Below are positions 45,223-55,507 of a DNA stretch of 64,000 nucleotides, in pieces. Source of the DNA: Micromonospora sp. RHAY321 (lineage in GTDB: Bacteria; Actinomycetota; Actinomycetes; Mycobacteriales; Micromonosporaceae); assembly GCF_023896955.1 (NCBI RefSeq), contig NZ_JAMHIW010000003.1, positions 310,001 through 374,000 of the forward strand, given 5' to 3'. The position numbers and the translations under genes were made by a program. The notes below the pieces were generated by a model that did not search any database, had not been told where the DNA came from, and saw nothing but the letters and a program-made list of their open reading frames with translations. Numbering within the stretch: the first letter of the stretch is position 1; every line of letters starts with the position of its first letter.

Positions 45223-45234
45223 TGAGGTCGTGGA

Positions 45235-46023
45235 TCAGGGTGCGGTGTAGGTGACCGTCACCTGCTGGTAGCCGAGGGAGCGCAGCAGCCCCTCCAGCAT
45301 CTTGCGGGTGTTCTCCTCGGCCCGGGCGGACAGCCCGCTGTCCCGGGCGGCGGCGGTGATCCGTTCCTCGGCGAGCTGGTAGACCTGCTGCTGCCGGTTG
45401 GGGTCGTTGCCGACCAGGTCGCCGAGTCGGTTGAGCAGACCCCGCTGCTCGGCGAAGACGTAGCTCTTTTCCAGGTCGAGGTTGGTCTCGCCGAGCTGCG
45501 GTGCCGGCAGCTTGATCTCGACCGACGTGCCGTCGGCGGACTCGACGACGGCGCCCTCACCGATCTTGCCGAAGTCGACGTACGCCTCGACGCTGCCCGC
45601 CCCGACGAACAGGGTGCGCTCGTTGAGCAGGAAGTCGGGAACGTTGCGCCGGTCGTTCTGGGTGTCGACCACGACCTGGAAGTTGCCCTCGGCGGCCACG
45701 TAGCGGCTGAGGTCCTGGATCGACTTCAGCAGCGGCGGCTGGCTGCGGTCGGTCTGCTCCTTGGCGAACGGGTTGCGGAACTCCGGCAGGAGCCCGGTCG
45801 CCTGCACGCCGAGCAGCACCACCACGGCCAGCGCGGCGGCGCCGAGCAGCACGAGCAGGCCGCGCACCGGCCCACCGGCGCCGCCGGTCGTCGGGCCGCC
45901 GGAGCCGCCCGGTGTGTCCGAGGTCGGCTCGGATGTCGAGGCCGACCGCTCCTTGAGGTCGTCGCCGGTCGGGTAACCGGGGAACTCCCTCGTGGGCTCG
46001 TTGATGCCAGCGTCGCGGGCCAT
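45235..46023 (-). CDS. DUF4230-family single-pass membrane protein
   Basis: 262 residues. A disordered N-terminus rich in Gly/Ser/Thr (about 1-54), one transmembrane helix (55-76), then an extracytoplasmic domain with NDRRNVPDFLLNERTLFVGAGSVEAYVDFGKI, typical of DUF4230 proteins. Function unknown. The ATG at 46023 is preceded by GGTGAGGGTG; the frame extends to 46113 but begins with non-family sequence. It converges on the PspC-type gene across a strong terminator. Confidence 0.82.
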   Translation of the reverse strand: MARDAGINEPTREFPGYPTGDDLKERSASTSEPTSDTPGGSGGPTTGGAGGPVRGLLVLLGAAALAVVVLLGVQATGLLPEFRNPFAKEQTDRSQPPLLKSIQDLSRYVAAEGNFQVVVDTQNDRRNVPDFLLNERTLFVGAGSVEAYVDFGKIGEGAVVESADGTSVEIKLPAPQLGETNLDLEKSYVFAEQRGLLNRLGDLVGNDPNRQQQVYQLAEERITAAARDSGLSARAEENTRKMLEGLLRSLGYQQVTVTYTAP

Positions 46024-46122
46024 CACCCTCACCGTCCTCGTCAGACACGTCGTCTGGCATTGACGGTACGGCCCCCGTACGACAGCCGCGCGTCGAGCGC
46101 CCGGAATGCACAAACGGGCAGG

Positions 46123-47286
46123 TCAGGCGAAGGCGGAGACCCCTGTGAGCCGCTGCCCGACGACCAGCTGGTGAATCTCGGAGGTGCCCTCGTACGTCAG
46201 GACGCTCTCCAGGTTGTTCGCGTGCCGCATCACCGGGTACTCACCGGAGACGCCGTTGGCACCGAGGATGGTGCGGCACTGCCGGGCGATGGCCAGGGCC
46301 TCCCGCACGTTGTTGAGCTTGCCCACGCTGACCTGCTCCGGCTTCAGTCGGCCGGCGTCGGCGAGCCGGCCAAGGTGCAACGCGAGCAGCTGCCCCTTCA
46401 CCAGCTCGACGGCCATGTCGGCGAGCTTGGCCTGGGTGAGCTGGAAACCGGCCAGCGGGCGACCGAACTGGGTGCGGGTCGTGGCGTACGCCAGCGCGGT
46501 CTCCAGGCAGTCGCGGGCGGCACCGACCGAGCCCCAGACGATGCCGTAGCGGGCCTCGGTGAGGCAGCTCAGCGGGGCCTTGAGGCCGACCGCCTCGGGC
46601 AGTTGGGCGTCCGCCGGCAGCCGGACGTCGTCGAGCACGATCTCGCCGGTCACCGACGCGCGCAGCGACATCTTGCGGTGGATCTCCCGGGCCGTGACAC
46701 CGGGCGTGTCCATGGGTACGGCGAAGCCCCGCACGCCCTCGTCGGTGCGCGCCCAGATCACCCCGACGTCGGCGATCGGCGCGTTGGTGATCCACATCTT
46801 TCCGCCGGTGAGCACCCAGTCGTCGCCGTCGCGGCGCGCCCGGGTGGCCATCGACGCCGGGTCGGAGCCGTGGTCCGGCTCGGTCAGGCCGAAGCAGCCG
46901 ATCGCCTCGCCGGTCGCCATCGACGGCAGCCAGCGTTGCTTCTGCTCCTCGCTGCCGTAGCGCCAGATGGCGTACATGGCCAGTGAACCCTGCACCGAGA
47001 CCAGGGAACGGACGCCGGAGTCGCCGGCCTCCAACTCCTGGCAGGCCAGCCCGTAGGCGACCGCGGAGGCGCCGGCGCAGCCGTAGCCGGTCAGGTGCAT
47101 GCCGAGCAGCCCGAGCTTGCCGAACTCCCGGGCCAGCTCGCGGGCCGGCACCCGGCCCTCCTCGTACCAGTCGGCGACGTGCGGGCGTACCCGGTCGTCG
47201 ATGAGCTGGCGTACGACGTCGCGGATCTGCCGCTCCTCCTCGGTGAGCGACGGATCGAGGTCGAGCAGGTCCAGTGGAGCGGTCAT
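46123..47286 (-). CDS. Acyl-CoA dehydrogenase, glutaryl-CoA dehydrogenase-like
   Basis: 387 residues. FAD-dependent acyl-CoA dehydrogenase with CFGLTEPDHGSDP, WITNAPIADV, the FAD-binding TRTQFGRPLAGFQLTQ and the catalytic glutamate in LTYEGTSEIHQL. The pattern, including YEGTSEIHQLVVG, favours the glutaryl-CoA dehydrogenase branch (oxidation plus decarboxylation to crotonyl-CoA in lysine and tryptophan breakdown). The ATG at 47286 behind AAGGTGG was chosen over a GTG 9 bases upstream. No CoA-transferase or ETF gene lies nearby. Confidence 0.92.
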   Translation of the reverse strand: MTAPLDLLDLDPSLTEEERQIRDVVRQLIDDRVRPHVADWYEEGRVPARELAREFGKLGLLGMHLTGYGCAGASAVAYGLACQELEAGDSGVRSLVSVQGSLAMYAIWRYGSEEQKQRWLPSMATGEAIGCFGLTEPDHGSDPASMATRARRDGDDWVLTGGKMWITNAPIADVGVIWARTDEGVRGFAVPMDTPGVTAREIHRKMSLRASVTGEIVLDDVRLPADAQLPEAVGLKAPLSCLTEARYGIVWGSVGAARDCLETALAYATTRTQFGRPLAGFQLTQAKLADMAVELVKGQLLALHLGRLADAGRLKPEQVSVGKLNNVREALAIARQCRTILGANGVSGEYPVMRHANNLESVLTYEGTSEIHQLVVGQRLTGVSAFA

Positions 47287-47330
47287 GGACGCCACCTTAA
47301 CGAAGACTCAGGCCGGTGGGCGGTGTCGCG

Positions 47331-47636
47331 TCACTCGATCGGTTCGGAGAGCACCAGCACCCGGGCGTGGATCTGGTTGCGCTGCTGCAGCGCGGCCCGC
47401 AACGCCCGGTGCAGCCCGTCCTCCAGGTAGAGCCCGCCGTTCCACTGCACCACGTGCGGGAAGAGGTCGCCGTAGAAGGTCGAGTCCTCGGCGAGGAGCT
47501 TGTCGAGCGCCAACTCACGCTTGGTGGTGATCAACTGGTCCAGACGCAGCGGTCGCGGCGGGATCTCCGCCCACTGCTTGAGCGTCAGGTTGTGCTCCGG
47601 ATAGGGACGCCCGTCCCGGACCGCTCTGAAGATCAC
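47331..47636 (-). CDS. Conserved actinobacterial protein with ParB/Srx-like core
   Basis: 101 residues, beginning MIFRAVRDGRPYPEHNLTLK. The section RLDQLITTKREL followed by LYLEDGLHRALRAALQQR resembles the ParB/sulfiredoxin fold, in which a conserved D-G-x-H-R loop binds nucleotide. Close relatives appear widely in actinobacteria as unnamed proteins. The start is GTG at 47636, with GGGGAGGGGAG upstream. It lies 44 bp upstream of the acyl-CoA dehydrogenase on the same strand, but a shared role is not evident. Confidence 0.75.
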   Translation of the reverse strand: MIFRAVRDGRPYPEHNLTLKQWAEIPPRPLRLDQLITTKRELALDKLLAEDSTFYGDLFPHVVQWNGGLYLEDGLHRALRAALQQRNQIHARVLVLSEPIE

Positions 47637-47823
47637 GACGGCACGCTCCCCTCCCCGTGGCCGGGCCGACCGACGGCGCCGAGCCGGGCCGCGGCGGGCA
47701 CCGCGCGGCGCGGCACCGATGACCGTGCCAGCCTAGCGGCCCAGCGCACCCTACGTTCTGCTCCCTGATGTCAGTTTCGCTACCGCTCGTCCGATCCTCA
47801 ACTGGACAAACAGGATTGCACGC

Positions 47824-48426
47824 TCAACTCCACCTGCCCCGCCGCACCACCTCGTCCACCGGACGCCGCCCACGGCGCAACGACGGTGACCGATGGTCGG
47901 GTGCCCGGTAACCGATTGTGACGGCACCGACGGGTTGGTACTCCGCCGGCACGCCGAACGCGTCGCGGTAGGCGGACAACCGTTGCGGCGGGATGCCGAA
48001 GAAACACGCTCCCAGCCCCTCGTCCACGGCGGTGAGCAGCATCAGCAGGGCGGCGAAGCCGGTGTCCACATGCCAGTACGGCACCGGCCAGCGGTCGGTG
48101 GACCGGTCCGTCCAGCCCTTGTCCGGCTCCGCGTACCGCTGCAGGTAGGCCGACTCGTTGGCGTGCGGCACCACGATCAGCGGTGCCCGGCGCATCCCGG
48201 CCAGCCAGCGCTCCCGCCCACCACCCTCCGGGGTGGTGGCGGCCCAGAACCGCTCCCGGTCGGCTGCCTCCTCCAGTACCAGGAAACCCCAGCCCTGCGC
48301 GAACCCGGCCGACGGCGCGCGGACCGCGTGGTCGAGCAGCCGGTCCACCACGTCGGGCGGGACCGGACGGTCGGGGTCGTAGTTGCGCACCATGCGCCGA
48401 CGGCGGACGACCTCGGCGAACTCCAT
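47824..48426 (-). CDS. Nitroreductase-family flavoprotein
   Basis: 200 residues, FMN-binding nitroreductase fold: starts MEFAEVVRRRRMVRNYDPDR with the conserved RRR-x-RN-Y segment, then RAPSAGFAQGWGF and GLGACFFGIPPQRL. Members reduce nitro compounds, quinones or flavins with NAD(P)H; a role as F420-type oxidoreductase cannot be ruled out. ATG at 48426, with GGGGGGAG upstream. It precedes no partner gene, and is separated by 23 bases from the aldose epimerase. Confidence 0.88.
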   Translation of the reverse strand: MEFAEVVRRRRMVRNYDPDRPVPPDVVDRLLDHAVRAPSAGFAQGWGFLVLEEAADRERFWAATTPEGGGRERWLAGMRRAPLIVVPHANESAYLQRYAEPDKGWTDRSTDRWPVPYWHVDTGFAALLMLLTAVDEGLGACFFGIPPQRLSAYRDAFGVPAEYQPVGAVTIGYRAPDHRSPSLRRGRRPVDEVVRRGRWS

Positions 48427-48449
48427 CGCGCTCCCCCCGGCCGGCCCGG

Positions 48450-49379
48450 TCAGGCCCCGGGCCGGATGCCCCAGGCACCCCGCCAGGTCGTGCCGGGCTT
48501 GAGCGTGAGCAGGTCCTTGCCGGAGCGGAACGCGTCCGGCGGGCAGGTCATCGGCTCGATCGCCACCGAGCGGCGGTGTCGTTCGCCCGTCAGCGCGTCG
48601 CCGGTGAACACCTGCCACCAGCCGAACTCCTGGTCCGCCCAGATGCTCACACCGGCCGAGCCGTCCGGCGCGGCCAGGCTCACCGACGATCCACCGTCGG
48701 CGTCGGCGATCACCTGACCGAAGCAGAGGTCCAGCTTGGCGGCGCCGATCCGGCGCGGGCTGGTCCAGTCGTACTCGGTGCCGGCCACCGGGGTCACCCC
48801 GACCGGCAGCAGCCGCCCGTCCACCAGCAGCCGGCCACGGGTCGGCAGCCGCATGACCAGGTCGTCCACCGCGACGCCCGGCACCTGCAGGTACGGGTGC
48901 ACGGAAAAACCGAACGGCGCCAGCTCACCGCCGGTGTTGGTCACCTCGTGCTCGGCCCGCAGCCCGTCCTCGCTGACGCTCCACCGGCTGCGCAGCCGCA
49001 GCGGCCACGGGTAGCCGGGCTGCGGCGGCAGGTCGTAGCCCACCGTCACCGCGTCCGCCGACTGCTCCAGCAGCCGCCACGGCACCCAGTTGACCAGCCC
49101 GTGAATGGCCACGTGCCGCTCCGGCTCGGTCAACGGGAGCTGGTGCGTACGGTCCCCGAACGCGTAGCGGCCATCCCGGATCCGGTTCGGCCAGGGCGCC
49201 AGCACCTGCCCGGCGCAGCCGGGGCAGACCTCGTCCGGCTGGTAGCCGTCGACCAGGTCGACACCGTCGTGCCGGTACGTCCGCAGCCCGCCGCCGACCT
49301 CCACGATGACGGCCTCGTGGCCGGCGGCGGAGATGGTCCACTGGGCGCCGGAGAACGGGCGCTGATCGGGGCTTTCCAT
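48450..49379 (-). CDS. Aldose 1-epimerase (mutarotase) family protein
   Basis: 309 residues of the galactose-mutarotase beta-sandwich. Conserved residues are visible in APWPNRIRDGRY (substrate-binding N and R), HLPLT-like THQLPLTEPERHVAIHGLVNW (the catalytic histidine) and GFSVHPYLQVPG (second histidine). It interconverts alpha and beta anomers of sugars. The ATG at 49379 follows a TAGGGT -10 box by 7 bases, so the mRNA is probably leaderless. Confidence 0.9.
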   Translation of the reverse strand: MESPDQRPFSGAQWTISAAGHEAVIVEVGGGLRTYRHDGVDLVDGYQPDEVCPGCAGQVLAPWPNRIRDGRYAFGDRTHQLPLTEPERHVAIHGLVNWVPWRLLEQSADAVTVGYDLPPQPGYPWPLRLRSRWSVSEDGLRAEHEVTNTGGELAPFGFSVHPYLQVPGVAVDDLVMRLPTRGRLLVDGRLLPVGVTPVAGTEYDWTSPRRIGAAKLDLCFGQVIADADGGSSVSLAAPDGSAGVSIWADQEFGWWQVFTGDALTGERHRRSVAIEPMTCPPDAFRSGKDLLTLKPGTTWRGAWGIRPGA

Positions 49380-49386
49380 GCCGGCG

Positions 49387-49392
49387 ACCCTA
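49387..49392 (-). promoter_or_regulatory. -10 box of the aldose epimerase gene
   Basis: TAGGGT on the minus strand, 7 bases upstream of the ATG. Confidence 0.4.
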
Positions 49393-49397
49393 ACCGG

Positions 49398-50696
49398 TCA
49401 CGTCCGGTCACCGCTCGATGCCGTCGCCGCGCGGTAGCGCAGCAGCGCCGGGAAGGCGACCGCGAGCACCACCACGAGCACCGCCGAGGCGAGCCCGCCG
49501 GCCACCCAGGCCACGCCGCCGCCGAACCCGGCGGCCATGGTGCCGGCGCGCAGGTCGCCGAGGCGCGGGCCACCGGCCACCACCACCGTGTTGACGCCCT
49601 GGAGCCGGCCACGCATCCGGTCCGGCGCGTACACCAGCAGCATCGACTGTCGCAGCACGGCGCTGACCAGGTCGGCGGCACCGGCCACGGCGAGCAGCAG
49701 GACCATCAGCCAGAGCTGGTGGGCCAGCCCGGCGGCGGCGATCGCGAGGCCCCAGGCGACCACCGCGACCACCAGGCCGAGGCCCTGCCGGCGGAGCCGA
49801 CCGATCCAGCCGGAGGTCAGCCCGCCGATCATCGACCCGATCGCGATGGCGCTGTAGAGCAGGCCGACCGCGCCGCCTCCGCCGAACCGTTCGTTGGCGA
49901 TCTCCGGGAACAGCGCTCGCGGCATGGCCAGGATCATGGCGATCAGGTCCACCCCGAAGGAGAGCAGCAGCACCGGCGTCGTGGCCAGGTAGCGGAACCC
50001 GTCGACCACGCTGGCCAGGCCGGCGCGGCGGGCCTGGCCGTCCTCGGTCGGCTCGGGTGGCAGCGCGGGCAGGCGCAGCGCGGCCCAGAGCATCGCGGTG
50101 AACAGGACCGCGTCCAGCCCGTACGCGATCGGCAGGACGACCGCGACGTTCGGCGAGGCCGCGAGGATCAGGCCCGCGGCGAGCGGACCGGCGACCGAGG
50201 CGGCGGTGAACGTGGTGTAGTTCAGGGTGCTGGCGGCCGGGACCAGGTCGTCCGGGACCAGCCGGGGCAGCATCGCGCTGCGAGCCGGCGAGCTGATCGC
50301 GAACGCCACCGACTGCACCGCCATCAGCACCAGCAGCAGCACCGGGCTGCGCACGTCCAGCAGTGCCTGGACCAGCAGCCCGAGGGTGGACGCCCAGAGC
50401 AGCAACGACCCGCCGAGCAGCACCACCCGGCGGTCTCGGGCGTCGGCGATCGCGCCGCCCCAGAGCCCGAAGACCAGCAGCGGTACGAAGGCCGCCACGC
50501 CCAGCAGGCCGACCCAGAACGAGTCCCTGGTCAGGGCGTACATCTCCACGGGTACCGCGACGGCCGTGAACTGGAAGCCGAACATCGCCACGGTGTTGCC
50601 GAGCCAGAGCCGCCGGTACGCCGGCACCCGAAGCGGACGCACGTCGATCGCCCAGCGGCGCGCTCCACGCGGCCGGGCCTCCTGCACACCGGTCAC
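49398..50696 (-). CDS. MFS transporter (enterobactin-exporter-like, MFS_3 type)
   Basis: 432 residues with about 12 transmembrane helices. The N-terminal segment RVPAYRRLWLGNTVAMFGFQ and the loop GGAIADARDRRVVLLG are typical of the EntS/MFS_3 group of drug and siderophore exporters. The GTG at 50696 overlaps the pdxH stop (GTGA), so translation is coupled to pdxH; a second GTG three codons later is possible. Substrate unknown. Confidence 0.87.
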   Translation of the reverse strand: MTGVQEARPRGARRWAIDVRPLRVPAYRRLWLGNTVAMFGFQFTAVAVPVEMYALTRDSFWVGLLGVAAFVPLLVFGLWGGAIADARDRRVVLLGGSLLLWASTLGLLVQALLDVRSPVLLLVLMAVQSVAFAISSPARSAMLPRLVPDDLVPAASTLNYTTFTAASVAGPLAAGLILAASPNVAVVLPIAYGLDAVLFTAMLWAALRLPALPPEPTEDGQARRAGLASVVDGFRYLATTPVLLLSFGVDLIAMILAMPRALFPEIANERFGGGGAVGLLYSAIAIGSMIGGLTSGWIGRLRRQGLGLVVAVVAWGLAIAAAGLAHQLWLMVLLLAVAGAADLVSAVLRQSMLLVYAPDRMRGRLQGVNTVVVAGGPRLGDLRAGTMAAGFGGGVAWVAGGLASAVLVVVLAVAFPALLRYRAATASSGDRT

Positions 50697-51382
50697 GGTG
50701 CCAACCGCTCGACGACCCAGCTCGCCGACCCGGTGGGCGCGCCACCGGGACCGTCGTCGGCGGTGCGGCGGAAGCGGAGCCGGTCGTGCAACCGGCTGGC
50801 CCGGCCCTGCCAGAACTCCACCGACTCGGGCCGGACCCGCAGGCCGCCCCAGTTGGGCGGCGTCGGGATGACCGGTTCGCCGTCGAACCGCTCGGCAGCC
50901 GCCCGGTAGCTCTCCTCCAGCGCCGCCCGGTCCGGCACGACCTGCGACTGAGGGCTGGCCCAGGCGCCCAACTGGGAGCCGCGCGGGCGGCTGGCGAAGT
51001 ACGACTCGCTCGTCGCGCGGTCGACCGGCGCGATCCGCCCGCTGACCACCACCTGACGCTGCATCGGGAACCACGGGAAGACGAGGCTGGCGTACGGGTT
51101 CGCGGACGCCTCGACGCCCTTGCGGGAGAGGTGGTTGGTGAAGAAGACGAAGCCCTCCGGGTCGTACCCCTTCAGCAGCACCGTCCGGCCGCTCGGCCGG
51201 CCGGCGGCGTCGGCGGTGCCCACCACCATCGCGTTCGGTTCGGGCAGCCCGAAGGCCACCGCGTCGGCGAACCAGCGGTCGAACTGGGTGTGCCAGTCGG
51301 CGGCCAGATCGGCTTCGGTCAGGCCCAGGTCCGCGGCGTACTCGTTACGCATCGCGGCCGGGCCGGGTGTGTCGCCCGTCAC
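50693..51382 (-). CDS. pdxH: Pyridoxamine 5'-phosphate oxidase
   Basis: 229 residues. FMN-dependent oxidation of pyridoxine/pyridoxamine 5'-phosphate to pyridoxal 5'-phosphate. Family motifs include GRTVLLKGYDPEGFVFFTN, SLVFPWFPMQRQV and the C-terminal FWQGRASRLHDRLRFRR. The GTG at 51382 with AAGGAG 7 bases upstream was chosen over an ATG 10 codons further in and over upstream starts. It is first in a unit with the MFS gene. Confidence 0.94.
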   Translation of the reverse strand: MTGDTPGPAAMRNEYAADLGLTEADLAADWHTQFDRWFADAVAFGLPEPNAMVVGTADAAGRPSGRTVLLKGYDPEGFVFFTNHLSRKGVEASANPYASLVFPWFPMQRQVVVSGRIAPVDRATSESYFASRPRGSQLGAWASPQSQVVPDRAALEESYRAAAERFDGEPVIPTPPNWGGLRVRPESVEFWQGRASRLHDRLRFRRTADDGPGGAPTGSASWVVERLAP

Positions 51383-51632
51383 GTACCCACTCCTTCTCGG
51401 CGGCCCCGCCGGCGCCCTCCCGCGCTGGCCAGCCCGCACCGCCCAGTCTCACCGAGCGGCGCGCAGAATGCGCGTCCGGGGATGTCGTGTGCAGCACAGT
51501 CGCAGCGGGTCGCGTATCCGGTTACTCAGCAGGCAAGATGTTCCGAACACATCCCTGAGGGTCGCCTAAGGCGCTCGGCCGACCGGGCCGGATGAGCTGA
51601 TCGGGCGCACCGAGCAGATCCAGGAGAGCGAC

Positions 51633-52739
51633 ATGGCCGATTTCAAACCCGGGCTGGAGGGCGTGGTCGCCTTCGAGACCGAGATCGCCGAACCTGACCG
51701 TGAGGGTGGCGCGCTGCGCTATCGCGGAGTCGACATCGAGGATCTGATCGGCCAGGTCTCGTTCGGCAACGTGTGGGCCCTGCTGGTCGACGGTCGGTTC
51801 GGGCCGGGCCTGCCGCCGGCGGAGCCGTTCCCGGTGCCGGTGCACTCCGGCGACATCCGCGTCGACGTGCAGTCCGCGGTCGCCATGCTGGCCCCGTACT
51901 GGGGGCTCAGCCAGCTGCTGGACATCTCCGACGAGCAGGCCCGCGAGGATCTCGCCCGGGTGTCGGTGACCGCGCTCTCCTTCGTCGCCCAGTCCGCCCG
52001 GGGCCTCGGCCTGCCGGCGGTACCGCAGAAGGAGATCGACAAGGCGCAGACCATCGTCGAGCGGTTCATGAAGCGCTGGCGGGGCGAGCCCGACCCGCGG
52101 CACGTCAAGGCCGTCGACGCGTACTTCATCTCGGCCGCCGAGCACGGCCTGAACGCCTCCACCTTCACCGCCCGCATCGTCGCCTCCACCGGCGCGGACG
52201 CGGCGGCCTGCATCTCGTCGGGCATCGGCGCCCTCTCCGGCCCGCTGCACGGCGGCGCACCGTCCCGGGTGCTCAGCATGTTGGAGGCGGTGGAGCGCAG
52301 CGGTGACGCCGAGGGCTACGTCAAGGGCGTACTGGACCGCGGCGAGCGGCTGATGGGCTTCGGCCACCGGGTCTACCGGGCCGAGGACCCGCGCGCCCGA
52401 GTGCTCCGGCGCACCGCCAAGGAGCTGGGCGCGCCCCGCTTCGAGATCGCCGAGGCGCTGGAGAAGGCGGCACTGGCCGAGTTGCAGGCCCGCCGCCCGG
52501 ACCGGGTGCTGGCCACCAACGTCGAGTTCTGGTCGGCCGTCGTGCTGGACTTCGCCGAGGTGCCCGCGCACATGTTCACCTCCATGTTCACCTGCGCCCG
52601 GATGGGCGGCTGGAGCGCGCACATCCTGGAGCAGAAGCGCCTGCAGCGGCTGGTCCGCCCGTCGGCCCGCTACGTGGGCCCGAACACCCGCAAGCCCAGC
52701 GACGTCGAAGGCTGGAGCGCCATCCCGCACGGCGTCTGA
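51633..52739 (+). CDS. citA: Citrate synthase 2 (CitA type)
   Basis: 368 residues. Condenses oxaloacetate and acetyl-CoA to citrate. The starting MADFKPGLEGVVAFETEIAEPD is characteristic of citrate synthase 2 in actinobacteria, and catalytic histidine H245 lies in GFGHRVYR. Shorter than the GltA type, it has the minimal N-terminus. CAGGAGAG precedes the ATG. It is divergent from pdxH across 250 bp and ends in a rho-independent terminator. Confidence 0.94.
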   Translation: MADFKPGLEGVVAFETEIAEPDREGGALRYRGVDIEDLIGQVSFGNVWALLVDGRFGPGLPPAEPFPVPVHSGDIRVDVQSAVAMLAPYWGLSQLLDISDEQAREDLARVSVTALSFVAQSARGLGLPAVPQKEIDKAQTIVERFMKRWRGEPDPRHVKAVDAYFISAAEHGLNASTFTARIVASTGADAAACISSGIGALSGPLHGGAPSRVLSMLEAVERSGDAEGYVKGVLDRGERLMGFGHRVYRAEDPRARVLRRTAKELGAPRFEIAEALEKAALAELQARRPDRVLATNVEFWSAVVLDFAEVPAHMFTSMFTCARMGGWSAHILEQKRLQRLVRPSARYVGPNTRKPSDVEGWSAIPHGV

Positions 52740-54137
<1,398 letters not shown>

Positions 54138-54143
54138 AGATCG

Positions 54144-54187
54144 TCACGGTCGGTGTTCGTCGGGGCCCCGACGGACACCGACCGTGA
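54144..54187 (+). terminator. 44-bp palindrome after serC
   Basis: The outer arms TCACGGTCGGTGT and ACACCGACCGTGA are perfectly complementary (54144-54156, 54175-54187). The centre GTCGGGGCCCCGAC is itself a perfect 14-bp palindrome with no unpaired loop. It lies 7 bases after the serC stop. Confidence 0.7.
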
Positions 54188-54322
54188 TCATCGTTGCAGC
54201 TCAGTCGCGACATGCGGGGTGTCGCTTCCCCCACCCCGAAGCAGATGCGCGTACGGTGGTCCGAGACGCCTGGGTGGCCGACTCGTGGCGTGCGGCCAGC
54301 GAAGCGGGACGGAGGCAACGCA

Positions 54323-55405
54323 ATGCGCCCAGTACGCTTCGTCGCCCTCTCCGAGGACGGCCATGCTCTGGTTCTCGCCGACGAGGTGGGGCGACTGCTC
54401 GCCCTGCCGATCGACGACCGGATCGCCGGCGCGTTGCACGCCGAGCCGGGTGCCCCGCCGCTCGCGGTGGCGCCTGCCGCCGCCGACCCGATCCCCTCAC
54501 TGTCCCCTCGGGACATCCAGGCCCGCATCCGCTCCGGTGAGTCCGCCGAGGACGTCGCCCGGATCGCCGGGGTGCCGGTCGACCGTGTGCTGCGCTACGC
54601 CGGCCCGGTCCTCCAGGAGCGGGCGATGCTCGCCCAGCACGCCCGCCGCACCCGGCTCAAGGGTGCGGAGAAGCCCACCCCGCTCGCCGAGGTGGTCAAC
54701 GGCCGGCTGAGCCAGCACGGCATCGACACCGAGAAGATCTCCTGGGACGCGTACCGCCGCGACGACGGCACCTGGCGGATCATCGCCACCTGGCCGTCCG
54801 GCAAGGCCACCGCGCAGGCGATCTGGGATCTCGACAAGACCCGCCAGGCGGTCACCCCGCACGACGACATGGCGCAGTACCTGTGCGCCGAGCGGCCCAC
54901 GCCGATCCTCGGTCAGGAGCCGGCGCCGGAGCGGGGCGGGCACGCCCTGCCCGGTCCGTCGCGGGGCGAGCCGAGCCGCGGTGGGCACGGGCTGCCGGCG
55001 GCGTCCGAGCACCCGCGCCCCGGCCGGGACCCGATCCGGGCCGGCAGGGACGCGCTGCTCGCCTCGCTGGACCGCCCGCTCGGGGCCTCGTCGGGTCGCG
55101 GCCTGGAGCCGCGTACCCCGGCTGCCCTTGCCGGTTCGGACGCGCCCCGGCAGCGTCCGGTCGGCGGTGGCGCCGCGGCGCTGCTCGGCGGCGGCCAGGG
55201 GTCGGCCTTCGACGACGACTCGGACGCGCCCAAGGAGGTGCCGGCCGTGCCGTCGCTGGCGGTGCTGCGGCCCCGCCGGACCGGTGCCGCGGCGGCCGCC
55301 GCCGGCGGCGAGTCCACCGATGCCAACGGCAAGCCGCGCAAGCGGCTGCCGAGCTGGGACGACGTGCTCTTCGGCAGTGGTCCGGCCGCGCGCGAGTCCT
55401 CCTGA
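54323..55405 (+). CDS. sepH: Septation protein SepH (DUF3071)
   Basis: 360 residues. The N-terminal DUF3071 domain (about 1-170) contains a helix-turn-helix (SAEDVARIAGVPVDRVLRYA) and the block EKISWDAYRRDDGTWRIIATW. The C-terminal half is low-complexity and disordered, with a conserved short end (KRLPSWDDVLFG). SepH binds FtsZ and promotes its assembly at the division site in Streptomyces and mycobacteria. Start: ATG at 54323 with ACGGAGG upstream; the frame runs back to 54194. It follows serC in the same direction. Confidence 0.92.
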   Translation: MRPVRFVALSEDGHALVLADEVGRLLALPIDDRIAGALHAEPGAPPLAVAPAAADPIPSLSPRDIQARIRSGESAEDVARIAGVPVDRVLRYAGPVLQERAMLAQHARRTRLKGAEKPTPLAEVVNGRLSQHGIDTEKISWDAYRRDDGTWRIIATWPSGKATAQAIWDLDKTRQAVTPHDDMAQYLCAERPTPILGQEPAPERGGHALPGPSRGEPSRGGHGLPAASEHPRPGRDPIRAGRDALLASLDRPLGASSGRGLEPRTPAALAGSDAPRQRPVGGGAAALLGGGQGSAFDDDSDAPKEVPAVPSLAVLRPRRTGAAAAAAGGESTDANGKPRKRLPSWDDVLFGSGPAARESS

Positions 55406-55507
55406 CGCTTCGCGTTGACGGGTGGCGGTTCGCCACCCGTCGGCGCGAGGCACGCGAAGTGACGCCGCGGCAGTGTGGGGCTTCCTGCGCTCCCCCCGCT
55501 GAGCGAG

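Noticed and set aside
48183..50909. A 908-codon plus-strand frame opposite the epimerase and MFS genes
   Set aside because: Low-complexity Arg/Pro/Gln content and antisense to two conserved proteins. Not a gene.
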